Numbered from the stretch's first letter, positions 27,070 through 36,034 are shown. The stretch: 64,000 nt of DNA from Balneolaceae bacterium (GCA_017643365.1 JAEPNO010000009.1:100044-164043); one strand, 5' to 3'. Notes: generated from the sequence alone by a model not told the origin. Made by a program: numbers and translations.

Positions 27070-27417
27070 TTAGTTTTTGCTAACCAAGTCTAGCAATTCC
27101 TGCGGAACCTCAATATCCATTCTCAACACTTGAGAGGCGTGCGTTTTGCCTTGAGCGTCTAACTTTAGAGATACCGTTCCTCCGCCACCAAGGCTTTCAT
27201 TTAGAATAAAGTTCAATGCCCCGATGTTTGGTAATTCATAACGCTCTACTTCACCTTTGCACACATATTTCATGTGTTCTTTAACTATATCTGATGTGAG
27301 CTTCTCTTTTAGAAAAGGATAAATCTCGGGATGGCGGGCTATAATACCCACGTTACTTCCATTCCCTTTGTCGCCACTGCGACCATGTGCAATTTCGATC
27401 AATTTTACTATCGGCAT
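27070..27417 (-). CDS. Stand-alone AtuA C-terminal-like domain protein
   Basis: The 115-residue protein begins VKLIEIAHGRSGDKGNGSNVGIIAR and has NIGALNFILNESLGGGGTVSLKLDAQGKT, the two hallmarks of the ferredoxin-fold domain at the C-terminus of AtuA (acyclic terpene utilisation, DUF1446) proteins. The main AtuA domain is not in the window. Separate genes for this domain are common in Bacteroidota. A link to acyl-CoA or terpenoid breakdown is plausible by family but has no support from the neighbours. Confidence 0.85.
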   Translation of the reverse strand: MPIVKLIEIAHGRSGDKGNGSNVGIIARHPEIYPFLKEKLTSDIVKEHMKYVCKGEVERYELPNIGALNFILNESLGGGGTVSLKLDAQGKTHASQVLRMDIEVPQELLDLVSKN

Positions 27418-27468
27418 AACTCCAATTTTTAATAGAAACTACGAAAGAGTACTCCTTAAATCGACTCT

Positions 27469-27816
27469 TTATTCAATTACAATGTTAAAGATTTCGCTAA
27501 TGTCTTCATCCCAATAAAAAACAACGATTGGTCCTTTTTCATTAATGGATAAAAGCTGATCTATTGGTATCGAGGTATTACTTCCGGCATTTACTTTGTT
27601 TTCATCCGATACAAACGGCGCCCATAATATTAACGGCAAACTCGCCTGATCTAATGCAAAATAATACACTGAGTGTGGGAGATTGTTTTTAATTACCAGC
27701 GATTCTTGATGTATGAGAGCATCAACCGGTCGGGAATTTTGTTCATTTTCAAAAAGCGAACATGCGTTCAGAAAGCAAATTATGCACACACTTTTTAAAA
27801 GAATATTCCGGGTCAT
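27469..27816 (-). CDS. Small lipoprotein, paralogue of the next upstream gene
   Basis: The 115-residue protein has a lipoprotein signal ending FLNAC (cysteine about 19). The mature part contains LVIKNNLPHSVYYFALDQASLPLILWAPFVSDENKVNAG, closely related in order and spacing to LIIKNNLPFDIYFFAVDQE in the product of the upstream gene. Both appear to be one small beta-sandwich domain. No family is known to me. Its start overlaps the stop of the upstream paralogue, so the pair is one transcript produced by tandem duplication. Confidence 0.75.
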   Translation of the reverse strand: MTRNILLKSVCIICFLNACSLFENEQNSRPVDALIHQESLVIKNNLPHSVYYFALDQASLPLILWAPFVSDENKVNAGSNTSIPIDQLLSINEKGPIVVFYWDEDISEIFNIVIE

Positions 27817-28172
27817 AATTCAGGATATTCTTCGATGATCAGCGTGTTCCAATATTCGTCCCCATCCCAAAAAAATGCGATTGCTGTTTTTCCTTCTTCA
27901 TATCCCATAATCACCTCGGTTGAAAATTTTCTGTAGGTCCCGGCCTTGACTCTGTTTTCCTCACTTTCTACGGGAATCCAATCAATCACATACGATGTCT
28001 CTTGGTCAACTGCGAAGAAATAGATATCAAAAGGGAGGTTATTCTTGATGATGAGGGTATCATACTGGATGATTGCGGTTACCGGATCTTCGTTGTTCAC
28101 GTTAAAAAAAAGGTCTTCGCAACCCATTGAGATCGTAAAAAGAAATAGAAAAGAAAGTGTTCTCACACGCAT
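27813..28172 (-). CDS. Small lipoprotein, first of a tandem paralogous pair
   Basis: The protein is about 119 residues if it starts at the ATG at 28172 (MRVRTLSFLFLFTISMGCEDL), which gives a good lipoprotein signal with cysteine about 18. A longer frame begins at 28223 but would bury the signal. The domain DTLIIKNNLPFDIYFFAVDQETSYVIDWIPVESEENRVKAGTY is shared with the next gene. The C-terminus GKTAIAFFWDGDEYWNTLIIEE also matches its partner. Function unknown; the domain may bind a protein or ion at the cell envelope. Confidence 0.75.
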   Translation of the reverse strand: MRVRTLSFLFLFTISMGCEDLFFNVNNEDPVTAIIQYDTLIIKNNLPFDIYFFAVDQETSYVIDWIPVESEENRVKAGTYRKFSTEVIMGYEEGKTAIAFFWDGDEYWNTLIIEEYPEL

Positions 28173-28246
28173 AGTTCTCGAATTTTGCCTGTATAAATGT
28201 ATACAATTATCCGCTATCTTCATTCACATATTGATGCGATTACTCC

Positions 28247-28483
28247 ATGTACGATTCTTCATTTCTTATTCATTTAGTTCAAGCCCGTATGCCCTTTGGC
28301 AAATATGAAGGCCGATATGTAACCGATTTACCTGTTCATTATTTAGAGTGGTTTAGTCGCGAAGGTTTTCCGAATGGGCAGCTGGGGCAATACCTTTCTA
28401 CTATGTATGAGATAAAAATTAACGGAATTGATGAAGTGCTGGAACCCATCAAAAAGGAATTTAGAAGAAAACGGTGTCCGTGA
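28247..28483 (+). CDS. DUF3820 family small protein
   Basis: The 78-residue protein carries the DUF3820 pattern: RMPFGKYEGRYVTDLPVHYLEWFSREGFPNGQLGQYLSTMYEIKINGID. Family members are small and widespread; one relative was described as a quorum-sensing-regulated virulence factor in Pseudomonas, but a general role is not known. The start gives a 14-residue leader as in other members. It stands alone between the lipoprotein pair and the HTH/membrane pair. Confidence 0.88.
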   Translation: MYDSSFLIHLVQARMPFGKYEGRYVTDLPVHYLEWFSREGFPNGQLGQYLSTMYEIKINGIDEVLEPIKKEFRRKRCP

Positions 28484-28492
28484 AAAAAATTT

Positions 28493-28505
28493 TTACACGG
28501 TGTAA
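28493..28505. promoter_or_regulatory. Palindromic operator candidate
   Basis: TTACAC and GTGTAA are separated by one base, 54 bases before the start of the membrane protein/HTH operon. A further ACAT half-like site follows at about 28516. This is a plausible site for the operon's own XRE-type regulator. Confidence 0.5.
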
Positions 28506-28559
28506 CATATTTTTTACATTGCGTATGGTTTGCTTGACATCAAACTAAATGGAGAATAT

Positions 28560-29006
28560 ATGTCACGATCTGAAATTTTATCCTGGACTTCGTTAGGCAC
28601 CACAACTTCGGTAGTGGTTTTTTATGTACTCATGGTTTTCGGTTGGCCGGATTCGGTCCCTGATTTTTCATCTAACCTGTTCAAGATATTCTTTAATGTT
28701 TTTTGGATTGCCGTAATTGTTGAGATCATTGTAGAGATCAGCGAGAGTAACCGAAAAGTGGTAAAAGATGAGCGCGATTATATGATTGAAGGAAAGGGCC
28801 ATAAAACCGGATACTCAATTCTGGTTGTTGGTGTTATGATCACCTTAATTCACCTTTTTATCTCAAATACAATCGGCACTGTAGTGGAAGAAATAGGCAA
28901 AGTTGTTAACCCGATGACGGTATTTCACTTCCTTTTTCTAACATTGTTTATTGCAAGTGCAGCAAAGAGGGTTGTAATGATTTATCAATACCGTAAAACC
29001 AGCTAA
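28560..29006 (+). CDS. Membrane protein paired with an HTH regulator (DUF2178-like)
   Basis: The 148-residue protein has four membrane helices and a charged loop SESNRKVVKDERDYMIEGKGHKTGYSIL between helices 2 and 3. That loop resembles the DUF2178 family, whose genes sit beside small XRE regulators. The start at 28560 follows GGAG by six bases. The regulator gene begins one base after its stop. By analogy with SdpI/SdpR-type pairs, the membrane protein may control the regulator, but this is inference. Confidence 0.78.
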   Translation: MSRSEILSWTSLGTTTSVVVFYVLMVFGWPDSVPDFSSNLFKIFFNVFWIAVIVEIIVEISESNRKVVKDERDYMIEGKGHKTGYSILVVGVMITLIHLFISNTIGTVVEEIGKVVNPMTVFHFLFLTLFIASAAKRVVMIYQYRKTS

Positions 29007-29007
29007 C

Positions 29008-29226
29008 ATGATTGAGGGTATAATCAAGAATAATATTCGGACGTTGAGATTCATGAATAATGAAATGACTCAACAAGAACTGGCCGACAAAGTTGGGGTT
29101 ACGCGTCAAACCATTAACGCCATCGAAGCCGCGAAATATTCCCCATCGCTAGAAGTAGCTTTTAAAATTGCCGCTGTGTTCGATACTTCACTAGAATCTG
29201 TGTTTACTTTCGAAATCAAACCCTAA
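29008..29226 (+). CDS. Small XRE-family transcriptional regulator
   Basis: The 72-residue protein is a single helix-turn-helix domain: NNIRTLRFMNNEMTQQELADKVGVTRQTINAIEAAKYSPSLEVAFKIAAVFDTSLESVF. This is the compact YozG-like class found next to small membrane proteins. The TRQTINAIE helix is the recognition helix. It follows the membrane protein gene by one base. The palindrome at 28493-28505 is a likely binding site for autoregulation. Confidence 0.93.
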   Translation: MIEGIIKNNIRTLRFMNNEMTQQELADKVGVTRQTINAIEAAKYSPSLEVAFKIAAVFDTSLESVFTFEIKP

Positions 29227-29396
29227 TTATACATTTACGTTCGATTTGATGCAATTAGTAATGTGATTATGACATTGGGTTTCGATTATGTTAAAACTCA
29301 ATGTTTGGCTTTTTTTTTCTAAAACAGAATGATTTTGCACAAATATTCCTGTTTACATACATTGCACACATAATCTTTTCTAAACCCCTGCGTGCC

Positions 29397-30317
29397 ATGC
29401 CAAAAATGAATGTCTCTCGTACTGCTACCATCCATGCCGATGCAGCAACCGTTTATTCCAAATTGAACGATTTTAACCACTGGCCAAAATGGTCGCCTTG
29501 GTTGATTATGGAACCCGATGCTAATGTTAATATCGCAACCGATGCAAAGTATTACGAGTGGAATGGCAAGCGAACCGGCGAAGGTAATATGAGCATCACC
29601 CGAGAAGTTGAAAATCAGCAAATCGATTACGACCTCACTTTTTTGAAGCCCTAGAAATCAAAGGCTAAAGTTTCCTTTCACTTAGATGAAGCCGGCGAAA
29701 ACACCAATGTAACCTGGACTATGGACAGCTCCCTGCCATTTTTCATGTTTTGGATGAAAAAGATGATGGAAGGTTTTGTAGGGAGGGATTATGAACGAGG
29801 TCTAAATCTGCTAAAGGATTACATTGAAAAAGGGGAAGTAGAATCGAAGCTGGAGTTTAATGGCGTGCAATCCTTTCCCGGTGCAAATTATGTAGGTATA
29901 AAAAGAACCTGCCCAATTGCTGAAATTGGAGTGGTTATGCCTGCCGACTTCGACGCTTTATCTAAGCATTTTGAATCGGCCGGTATTGAAGTAGCAGGTG
30001 CTTTTGGTATTTATCATGATTGGAACATGCGCAAAATGGAATGTACCTATACTGCTTGTTTAGGGGTAAAAACCGCCGTTGATACACTGCCGGCTAATTT
30101 GTTTAATGGTTCAATTCTTGCTACAAATATTCATGTAGTTCGCCATGTTGGTGCGTACACTCACATTGGGGGTGCTTGGAGTGCTCAAATGAATATGCAG
30201 CGTGGTAAGGAGTTCGCATCTAAAAAGGGAATTCACCCATTCGAATGGTACCATAATATGCCGGGCGAAGTGCCGGAGAAAGATTTGATCACCGATATCT
30301 GCTTTGCTGCGAAGTAA
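29397..30317 (+). pseudogene. SRPBCC plus GyrI-like effector-binding protein, broken by an amber codon
   Basis: Residues 1-85 form an SRPBCC domain (MNVSRTATIHADAATVYSKLNDFNHWPKWSPW). A TAG stop at 29652-29654 follows LTFLKP. The same frame continues with KSKAKVSFHLDEAG and runs to 30317, giving the rest of the SRPBCC domain and a GyrI/AraC effector-binding domain (GVVMPADFDALSKHFE, GAYTHIGGAW). In relatives the stop position is tryptophan (FLKPWKSKAKV), so TGG to TAG is the simplest explanation. Both halves otherwise look intact, which suggests a recent mutation or a base-calling error. The intact protein would bind a small ligand. Confidence 0.85.
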
Positions 30318-30481
30318 CTCGGTTTATAATGTGTAGTGAAGGATCAGCAGACCTTTGAACCAACACTTCATTTCTTGCTGATTCTGTATTTACGTTGATG
30401 CTTCGGAAGTATCCTCAGCATGACAATCAATATGCGGCCATGCTTAATAAGAATTAAAATTCATCGAAATCCACTCTGTTT

Positions 30482-30572
30482 GTGAAGGACTTTAGTCCTT
30501 CACTTGGTAAAAAGTACCCGGTTTATTTGAGCGCATATTTTATCAAGTGAATGGTTTCAACCATTCGCACGC
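30482..30572. repeat. 91-base double-palindrome repeat, copy 1
   Basis: It opens with the palindrome GTGAAGGAC TTTA GTCCTTCAC and closes with GTGAATGGTT TC AACCATTCGCAC. It aligns without gaps to 30749-30839 with about seven differences. The first palindrome recurs at 50428-50448. Confidence 0.85.
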
Positions 30573-30748
30573 AACCAGGTTTTTAATGATGTTTTTCTTG
30601 TCCAATCGGGAAATTCACCCATCTCTGTCTCTCCCCTATGCTATGGGAGAGGACTTATTGAATTATTTCTGAGAATTATCAACACTTGTGAAAATATTTG
30701 TTTTGTTTTTTTTGGTAAAACAAAAGATCACCGAAGACCATCGTGTTC

Positions 30749-30839
30749 GTGAAGGACTTAAGTCCTTCACTTGGTAAAAACTACCCGATTTATTTGAGGC
30801 GATATTTTATCAAGTGAATGGTTTTAACCATTCGCACGC
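30749..30839. repeat. 91-base double-palindrome repeat, copy 2
   Basis: Second copy of 30482-30572 in the same orientation. Several differences are compensated in the first palindrome (GTGAAGGACTTAAGTCCTTC is fully symmetrical), which suggests that structure is kept. Confidence 0.85.
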
Positions 30840-30947
30840 CACGTTTTATAAATTGTCAATATTTCTAAGGCCAAATACATTCAGATTCTCCCAAAAACAG
30901 AATTCAATATTTTGTTTATTCGGTAATGTGTTAAATATTGGCAGTCT

Positions 30948-32639
30948 ATGAAGTTCTTCACCTCCCAAATCACCTATTTTATCTCGAATAAGAAATCAAA
31001 AACCAACATCCAACGGTTGGTTCAGTTTCTCGTCATTCTGTTCGTAATGATCGGGCTTTACGGCGTGCTTTTTCACGTTATCATGGAAATGGAAGGGCAG
31101 AAACACAGCTGGATGACCGGCTTCTATTGGACGCTCGTAACCATGAGTACTCTCGGTTTTGGGGATATCACCTTTACCTCAGATCTCGGCCGATTTTTCT
31201 CAATGATTGTACTCGGCTCAGGCATTGTGGTATTGTTGATAATGCTCCCTTTTACTTTTATCGAGTTTTTCTACGCTCCTTGGATGGAAGCTCAATCCCG
31301 AGCTCGAGCTCCCCGCCAACTCCCGGATACTTTTGAGGATCACGTAATTATTACTTCCTTCGATCCCATCACAAAAACTCTCATCGAAAAGTTAAAACAG
31401 TACCAGAAACAATATGTGCTGTTGGTTTCTGAACTGCAGCGTGCACTGGATTTGTACGACGAAGGCTATGTGGTAATGCTTGGCGATGCCGACAATCCCG
31501 AAACCTATACCAAAATGCAGATCCATAAAGCAGCAATGGTGGTGGCAAATGGTTCGGATATGTTTAATACCAACGTGGCGCATACCGTTCGCGGTTTTAG
31601 CAAAGAGGTTAAAATTGTAGCTACCGCAAACTCGCATGATTCTGTTGATATTCTAAAGCTTGCGGGTGCCGATCATGTTTTGCACATGGGCAATTTGTTG
31701 GGACGCGCTTTATCCCGCAGAACACTGGGGCAAGATGCACGCGTTCATACCATAGGTCGCCTAGGTGACATTATTATTGCGGAAGCTACCGCCCACGATA
31801 CCCCGCTTGTGGGAAAAACCTTGCGCGAATCAGAACTACGCGAACGCTTGGGGATTAACATTGTGGGGATTTGGGAACGCGGTAGTTTTCAAGGTTCGCA
31901 TCCTGATACTGAGATTCATGACCATTCGGTGTTGATGATGGCCGGATCTATCGAACAGTTGCGCCGGTACGATGAGTTATTCGGAATTTATGGCGTTAGC
32001 GATGAGCCGGTTATTATTATTGGGGGCGGACGTGTAGGCCGAGCCGCTGCATTTCACCTGAAACGGCGGAATATTCGATTTAAGATTATTGATAAAAACC
32101 CGGAGCGGATTAAAAACGAGCATAACTTTATTTTAGGGGATGCCAACGACCTGAATACCTTAAAAAAAGCCGGAATTGATACTGCACACAGTGTTATTGT
32201 TTCCACCAATCAAGACGACATCAATATTTATCTCACCATTTATTGTCGGCATTTACGTCCTGATATCCACATTGTAGCTCGCTCTACGCTGGAACGAAAT
32301 GTGAACTCCCTGCACCGCGCCGGTGCCGATTTTGTGATGTCGTACGCTTCGATGGGGGCCAACGCCATTTATAATATCTACGAAGAAAACGACATCATTA
32401 TGATTGCCGAGGGCTTGAATGTATTCAGCCTGAAAACACCGCAAAAATTGGTAGGAAAAACGCTGGTTGAAGCCAACATTCGTTACCAAACAGGTTGTAA
32501 TGTGGTGGCATATTCGTGTGATGGAAAACAGGTGATTAACCCAAAGCCAAATGAAGTTATCCCCGAAAACTCCGATCTGATTTTAATTGGCGAAACCGAA
32601 GCGGAACAAAATTTCATTAAAGAATATGTGGAAGGGTAG
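30948..32639 (+). CDS. K+ channel with tandem RCK/TrkA domains
   Basis: The 563-residue protein has two membrane helices (about 22-46 and 84-106) around a pore loop with the selectivity filter TLGFGD (68-73). The first RCK domain begins near residue 130 (HVIITSFDPITKTLIEKL) and a TrkA-C domain lies near 265-325. A second RCK domain starts near 354 with the classic nucleotide site IIIGGGRVGRAAAFHL, and a second TrkA-C domain reaches the end. The first RCK lacks the GxGxxG motif. It moves K+ under ligand control. A free-standing gene with its own upstream region. Confidence 0.93.
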   Translation: MKFFTSQITYFISNKKSKTNIQRLVQFLVILFVMIGLYGVLFHVIMEMEGQKHSWMTGFYWTLVTMSTLGFGDITFTSDLGRFFSMIVLGSGIVVLLIMLPFTFIEFFYAPWMEAQSRARAPRQLPDTFEDHVIITSFDPITKTLIEKLKQYQKQYVLLVSELQRALDLYDEGYVVMLGDADNPETYTKMQIHKAAMVVANGSDMFNTNVAHTVRGFSKEVKIVATANSHDSVDILKLAGADHVLHMGNLLGRALSRRTLGQDARVHTIGRLGDIIIAEATAHDTPLVGKTLRESELRERLGINIVGIWERGSFQGSHPDTEIHDHSVLMMAGSIEQLRRYDELFGIYGVSDEPVIIIGGGRVGRAAAFHLKRRNIRFKIIDKNPERIKNEHNFILGDANDLNTLKKAGIDTAHSVIVSTNQDDINIYLTIYCRHLRPDIHIVARSTLERNVNSLHRAGADFVMSYASMGANAIYNIYEENDIIMIAEGLNVFSLKTPQKLVGKTLVEANIRYQTGCNVVAYSCDGKQVINPKPNEVIPENSDLILIGETEAEQNFIKEYVEG

Positions 32640-32738
32640 AGCTGGATTAGCTTGAATTTTGTTAATTAAATTCCATTGTTAGAAATAAACCGTTACGTCG
32701 TATAACTTAATCTTTGCTGGCATTTAAATGATATAGGA

Positions 32739-33233
32739 ATGAATTTAGACAAGCTAAATACAACCGAATTAATTCAAGCATATTCTGAAATAATAAAGCA
32801 ACTAAAAAAACGTGGCGTAATTCGGACTAAAAATTTATTAGGTGATTTAGGTGAATATTTAGCAATAGAACATTTTAATAACACAGCTGGCATGTCAAAT
32901 CTTCAAGCCGCACCAGCAGGTACTCAGAACATTGATGCAATAAGTAGAAACGGTGATAGATATAGTATTAAATCTACATCGGGAAAATTAACAGGTGTAT
33001 TTTACGGTCTTGAACCTCTTAATTCTGAGAAAATAGACAAACAAAAATTTGAGTTCGTACTAATTGTAAAATTTGACGATGATTTTCAATTGGAAAATAT
33101 TATTCAACTTGATTGGCAATTGTTTTTAAAGTACAAACGCTGGCATAAAACTATGAAAGCTTGGAATATATCAATAACTAAATCATTGATTTCTGAAGCT
33201 GAGATTATATATCAAAACGATCTATCTAAATAA
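32739..33233 (+). CDS. Unknown protein resembling PD-(D/E)XK nucleases
   Basis: The 164-residue protein is AT-rich. It shows the order expected for the PD-(D/E)XK fold: helix with glutamate (GDLGEYLAIEHFN, E39), then NIDAISRNGDRYSIKST with D66 and K78. The residue normally E or Q two before the lysine is serine here, so activity is uncertain. The C-terminal half has aromatic/basic strands (LDWQLFLKYKRWHKTMKAWNI). Small stand-alone proteins of this kind are often found in accessory regions. A 31-base GC hairpin-like stretch (33256-33289) follows it. Confidence 0.55.
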   Translation: MNLDKLNTTELIQAYSEIIKQLKKRGVIRTKNLLGDLGEYLAIEHFNNTAGMSNLQAAPAGTQNIDAISRNGDRYSIKSTSGKLTGVFYGLEPLNSEKIDKQKFEFVLIVKFDDDFQLENIIQLDWQLFLKYKRWHKTMKAWNISITKSLISEAEIIYQNDLSK

Positions 33234-33331
33234 TGATGAAAAACCCAACGACCTTTATAAGTAATTAATCATTTTTTGGTCGATTACTTGTTCTCATCCC
33301 ACCTTCTTAACCTACTCACTTTTTACTAATA

Positions 33332-33871
33332 GTGGATCTGACCATCAAAAAAATATCTCTGTTTGATCTCGATGAGCTTCAGGCGATCAGTACGCAAACC
33401 TTTATCGATACTTTTGCCGCTGATAACACCGAGTCTGATATGAATGAGTACCTAAGTACGGCTTTTTCGAAGCAGAAATTGAGCGAGGAGTTACAGGCTG
33501 AGAACTCGGAATTCTATTTCGCAGAATTGGGAGATCAAGTCGTGGGGTATTTGAAAATCAATGTGGGTAGCTCCCAAAAGTTCTTTAAAACAGAGTCAGC
33601 CCTGCAAATTGAAAGAATCTATGTGCTTCAGCATTATCAAGGGCAAAAGATTGGGAAGAAACTCTTCCAAAAAGCGTTAGATATAGCATCAGCAAAGCAA
33701 GCCGCCTTTATTTGGCTTACCGTTTGGGAGCACAACAACAAAGCGTTAGCCTTTTATAAGAACTATGGCTTTGCCGAACATGACCGATGTGTATTTACTT
33801 TAGGTAGCGATGAACAATACGATATCGTAATGAAATTGGAGCTCCATCCACAAACTAATCCCGATGTGTAA
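33332..33871 (+). CDS. GNAT-family N-acetyltransferase
   Basis: The 179-residue protein has an N-terminal acceptor half, the central strands VVGYLKINVG, the acetyl-CoA loop HYQGQKIGKKLFQKAL near residue 106, and the late segment WLTVWEHNNKALAFYKNYGFAEHDRCVF typical of the GNAT fold. The start codon is GTG. The acceptor is not predictable; similar proteins acetylate polyamines, peptides or antibiotics. Neighbours are unrelated. Confidence 0.9.
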   Translation: MDLTIKKISLFDLDELQAISTQTFIDTFAADNTESDMNEYLSTAFSKQKLSEELQAENSEFYFAELGDQVVGYLKINVGSSQKFFKTESALQIERIYVLQHYQGQKIGKKLFQKALDIASAKQAAFIWLTVWEHNNKALAFYKNYGFAEHDRCVFTLGSDEQYDIVMKLELHPQTNPDV

Positions 33872-33939
33872 ACATCCCATTTCCTGAATATTTTTAGTAT
33901 TCTAACAGCGGAAAATTCTAATCACAAAAAGGGGAACAC

Positions 33940-35448
33940 ATGAAAAAACCTGCTCTATGGCTTGTACTGATTTTGTTTGCGATTCATTCGGCTACTTTTG
34001 CCCAACAGGATCAGCAAAAAGAAGCAAAACCAATACCTGAGGAACAACAAAACGTAACTTCGCACACCATCAAAGTTGATGGAAAGGATGTGAAATACGA
34101 AGCCAAAGCGGCTACAATGAACATCAAAAATCGGGAAAATGAACCTATCGCTCAGTTTGGGTACATCGCTTATACCCGTACCGATGTTAACAATAAACGC
34201 ATACGCCCTGTTACTTTTGTGTTTAACGGCGGACCCGGTTCTTCATCCATTTGGCTGCACATGGGCGCAGTTGGTCCGCGAAGAGTGGTACTCGACGATC
34301 CCAACTTTAACGAATCGGGTTACACACTCGCCGATAACGAATATTCCATTCTGGATGTAACCGATTTGGTTATGGTTGATCCGGTTGGAACGGGCATTTC
34401 CCGCGCAGTGGGCGAACATGAAAACAAAGAGTTCTGGGGCGTTGATGGCGACATCTCTTCCATCAGTAATTTTATAAACGAATACATCACCCAAACCGGT
34501 CGCTGGGCATCGCCAAAGTATTTACTTGGTGAAAGTTACGGAACCTTTCGAGCGGCAGGACTCGCTCCCTATTTAAACAACACCTATGGCATTGCCCTGG
34601 ATGGAATCGTGTTGGTTTCGAATGTGCTGGATTTGCGAACCATCACTTTCGGTGCTTATGATGATACCTCGTACATCTTGTTTTTGCCATCGTATGCGGC
34701 AACTGCTTGGTATCATAATCAACTGGCAAACAAAGCCGAAGATTTCGAAGCTTTTATGGATGAAGTTCGAGCCTATGCCACAAACGAATTCACGCTGGCA
34801 TTGATGAAAGGCGATGACTTGCACGAAGCGGAGCGCAATGCAGTGCTAAACAAGTTGGTAGAATACACGGGTCTTGATCGGGATTATTTGGATGAATCGA
34901 ATTTACGTGTTCCTGCATTTGCGTTCTTTAAAGAACTGCTAAACGACAATGAAATGACCGTTGGGAGATTGGATTCTCGCTATAAAGGATATTCAATGAA
35001 TCCGATGTCGGGATTTGCCGAATACGACCCGCAAAGTTCGGCGATTAGTCCGCCGTACCAGATGGCCTTTATGGATTATTACCATAACGAGCTTGGTTTC
35101 GGGAAAGACAAAAAGTACAATTTCTCGGCCTACAGCTTACCCGGTTTTAATTGGGACTGGAGTCGAGGTGGTGGCGGATATTTCCCAACTAGTCCGCAAA
35201 CCGTGGATGATTTAAAGGAAGCGATGATTCAGAATCCCGGAATGAAAGTACAGGTGCAAAATGGTTACTACGATTTAGCCACTCCGTTTTTCGGTACCGA
35301 ATACACATTCATGCATATGGATTTACCGGATGAGCTCAAGGAAAACATCGAAATGACGTACTACCACGCCGGACATATGTTTTATACTCGAATCCCCGAT
35401 TTAGTGCAGTTTTATGAGGATGTTAAGCGATTTATCACTGAGGATTAA
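33940..35448 (+). CDS. Secreted S10-family serine carboxypeptidase
   Basis: The 502-residue protein has a signal peptide (residues 1-21). It is an alpha/beta-hydrolase of the S10 type: oxyanion region FNGGPGSSSIWLHMGAVGPRR near residue 95, nucleophile GESYG (S199), catalytic Asp in NGYYDLATPF near 447, and catalytic His in YHAGHMFY near 472. It removes C-terminal residues from peptides at low pH in eukaryotic relatives; bacterial versions work in the periplasm or outside. A strong terminator follows 20 bases after the stop. Confidence 0.93.
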   Translation: MKKPALWLVLILFAIHSATFAQQDQQKEAKPIPEEQQNVTSHTIKVDGKDVKYEAKAATMNIKNRENEPIAQFGYIAYTRTDVNNKRIRPVTFVFNGGPGSSSIWLHMGAVGPRRVVLDDPNFNESGYTLADNEYSILDVTDLVMVDPVGTGISRAVGEHENKEFWGVDGDISSISNFINEYITQTGRWASPKYLLGESYGTFRAAGLAPYLNNTYGIALDGIVLVSNVLDLRTITFGAYDDTSYILFLPSYAATAWYHNQLANKAEDFEAFMDEVRAYATNEFTLALMKGDDLHEAERNAVLNKLVEYTGLDRDYLDESNLRVPAFAFFKELLNDNEMTVGRLDSRYKGYSMNPMSGFAEYDPQSSAISPPYQMAFMDYYHNELGFGKDKKYNFSAYSLPGFNWDWSRGGGGYFPTSPQTVDDLKEAMIQNPGMKVQVQNGYYDLATPFFGTEYTFMHMDLPDELKENIEMTYYHAGHMFYTRIPDLVQFYEDVKRFITED

Positions 35449-35467
35449 AAAGCACCCTTTTCATGAA

Positions 35468-35507
35468 ACCAAAAATCCCGGCTTTTTTGAAGCTGGGATT
35501 TTTTTAG
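35468..35507 (+). terminator. Rho-independent terminator after the S10 peptidase
   Basis: AAATCCCGGCTT and AAGCTGGGATTT pair around a short loop and are followed by a run of seven T. It lies just downstream of the peptidase stop. Confidence 0.88.
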
Positions 35508-35580
35508 AAACTTCTTTCCGGAAAGCTGAGTACACGTCGCCTGCAAAACTCAGAATCTTTTATAATTTCAGGCCCCGGAT

Positions 35581-36012
35581 ATGCACTTTATTAAACAGCT
35601 ATTTAAACCCTCTAGCAAGTACAACGGCGTTCGTCTCATTCAGGTGTATGTTCTCAAACTCTTTTTTGGGCTGATGTTTTTCCTCGCAGGAAAAGACGCC
35701 TGGACTGAATTAATCACCTACCCGGGTCCCTGGGATAACGAAATTGGTATTGCATGGTGTGCTATGGCCGCTTATACCGCTTTAAGTGGGTTAGGGATGA
35801 TCCACACATTGCGCATGTTGCCAATCATGCTGTTTATGTTTTTGTACAAAGGATTGTGGCTGGGATTTGTGGCTTTTCCGATGTGGAAGGCAGGAACATT
35901 AGCCGGATCAGACACAGCCGAATGGGCGGCCATATTTATGATTATGATTATTCCCTTTGCTTTCACTCCATGGAACTATGTATTCAAAACCTATATACTG
36001 GGAAAGAATTGA
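35581..36012 (+). CDS. Four-helix membrane protein of unknown function
   Basis: The 143-residue protein has four hydrophobic helices (about 20-38, 55-75, 80-100 and 112-132). It has a WTELITYPGPWDNEIG loop after the first and a C-terminal WNYVFKTYILGKN tail. I do not recognise a family. It is flanked by terminators on both sides, so it is transcribed alone. Confidence 0.72.
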   Translation: MHFIKQLFKPSSKYNGVRLIQVYVLKLFFGLMFFLAGKDAWTELITYPGPWDNEIGIAWCAMAAYTALSGLGMIHTLRMLPIMLFMFLYKGLWLGFVAFPMWKAGTLAGSDTAEWAAIFMIMIIPFAFTPWNYVFKTYILGKN

Positions 36013-36034
36013 GCTACTTAATTAGTACGTAAAC

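Larger units (their letters stand above)
30318..30947. other. Repeat-bearing intergenic region
   Basis: About 630 bases with no gene. It contains a CTTCGGAAGTATCCTCAGCATGACA element (near 30401) and the two 91-base palindromic repeats listed separately. Its last 100 bases are AT-rich and probably carry the promoter of the K+ channel gene. Confidence 0.75.

Noticed and set aside
29652..29654. TAG as pyrrolysine codon
   Set aside because: The family has tryptophan there and no pyrrolysine genes are seen.
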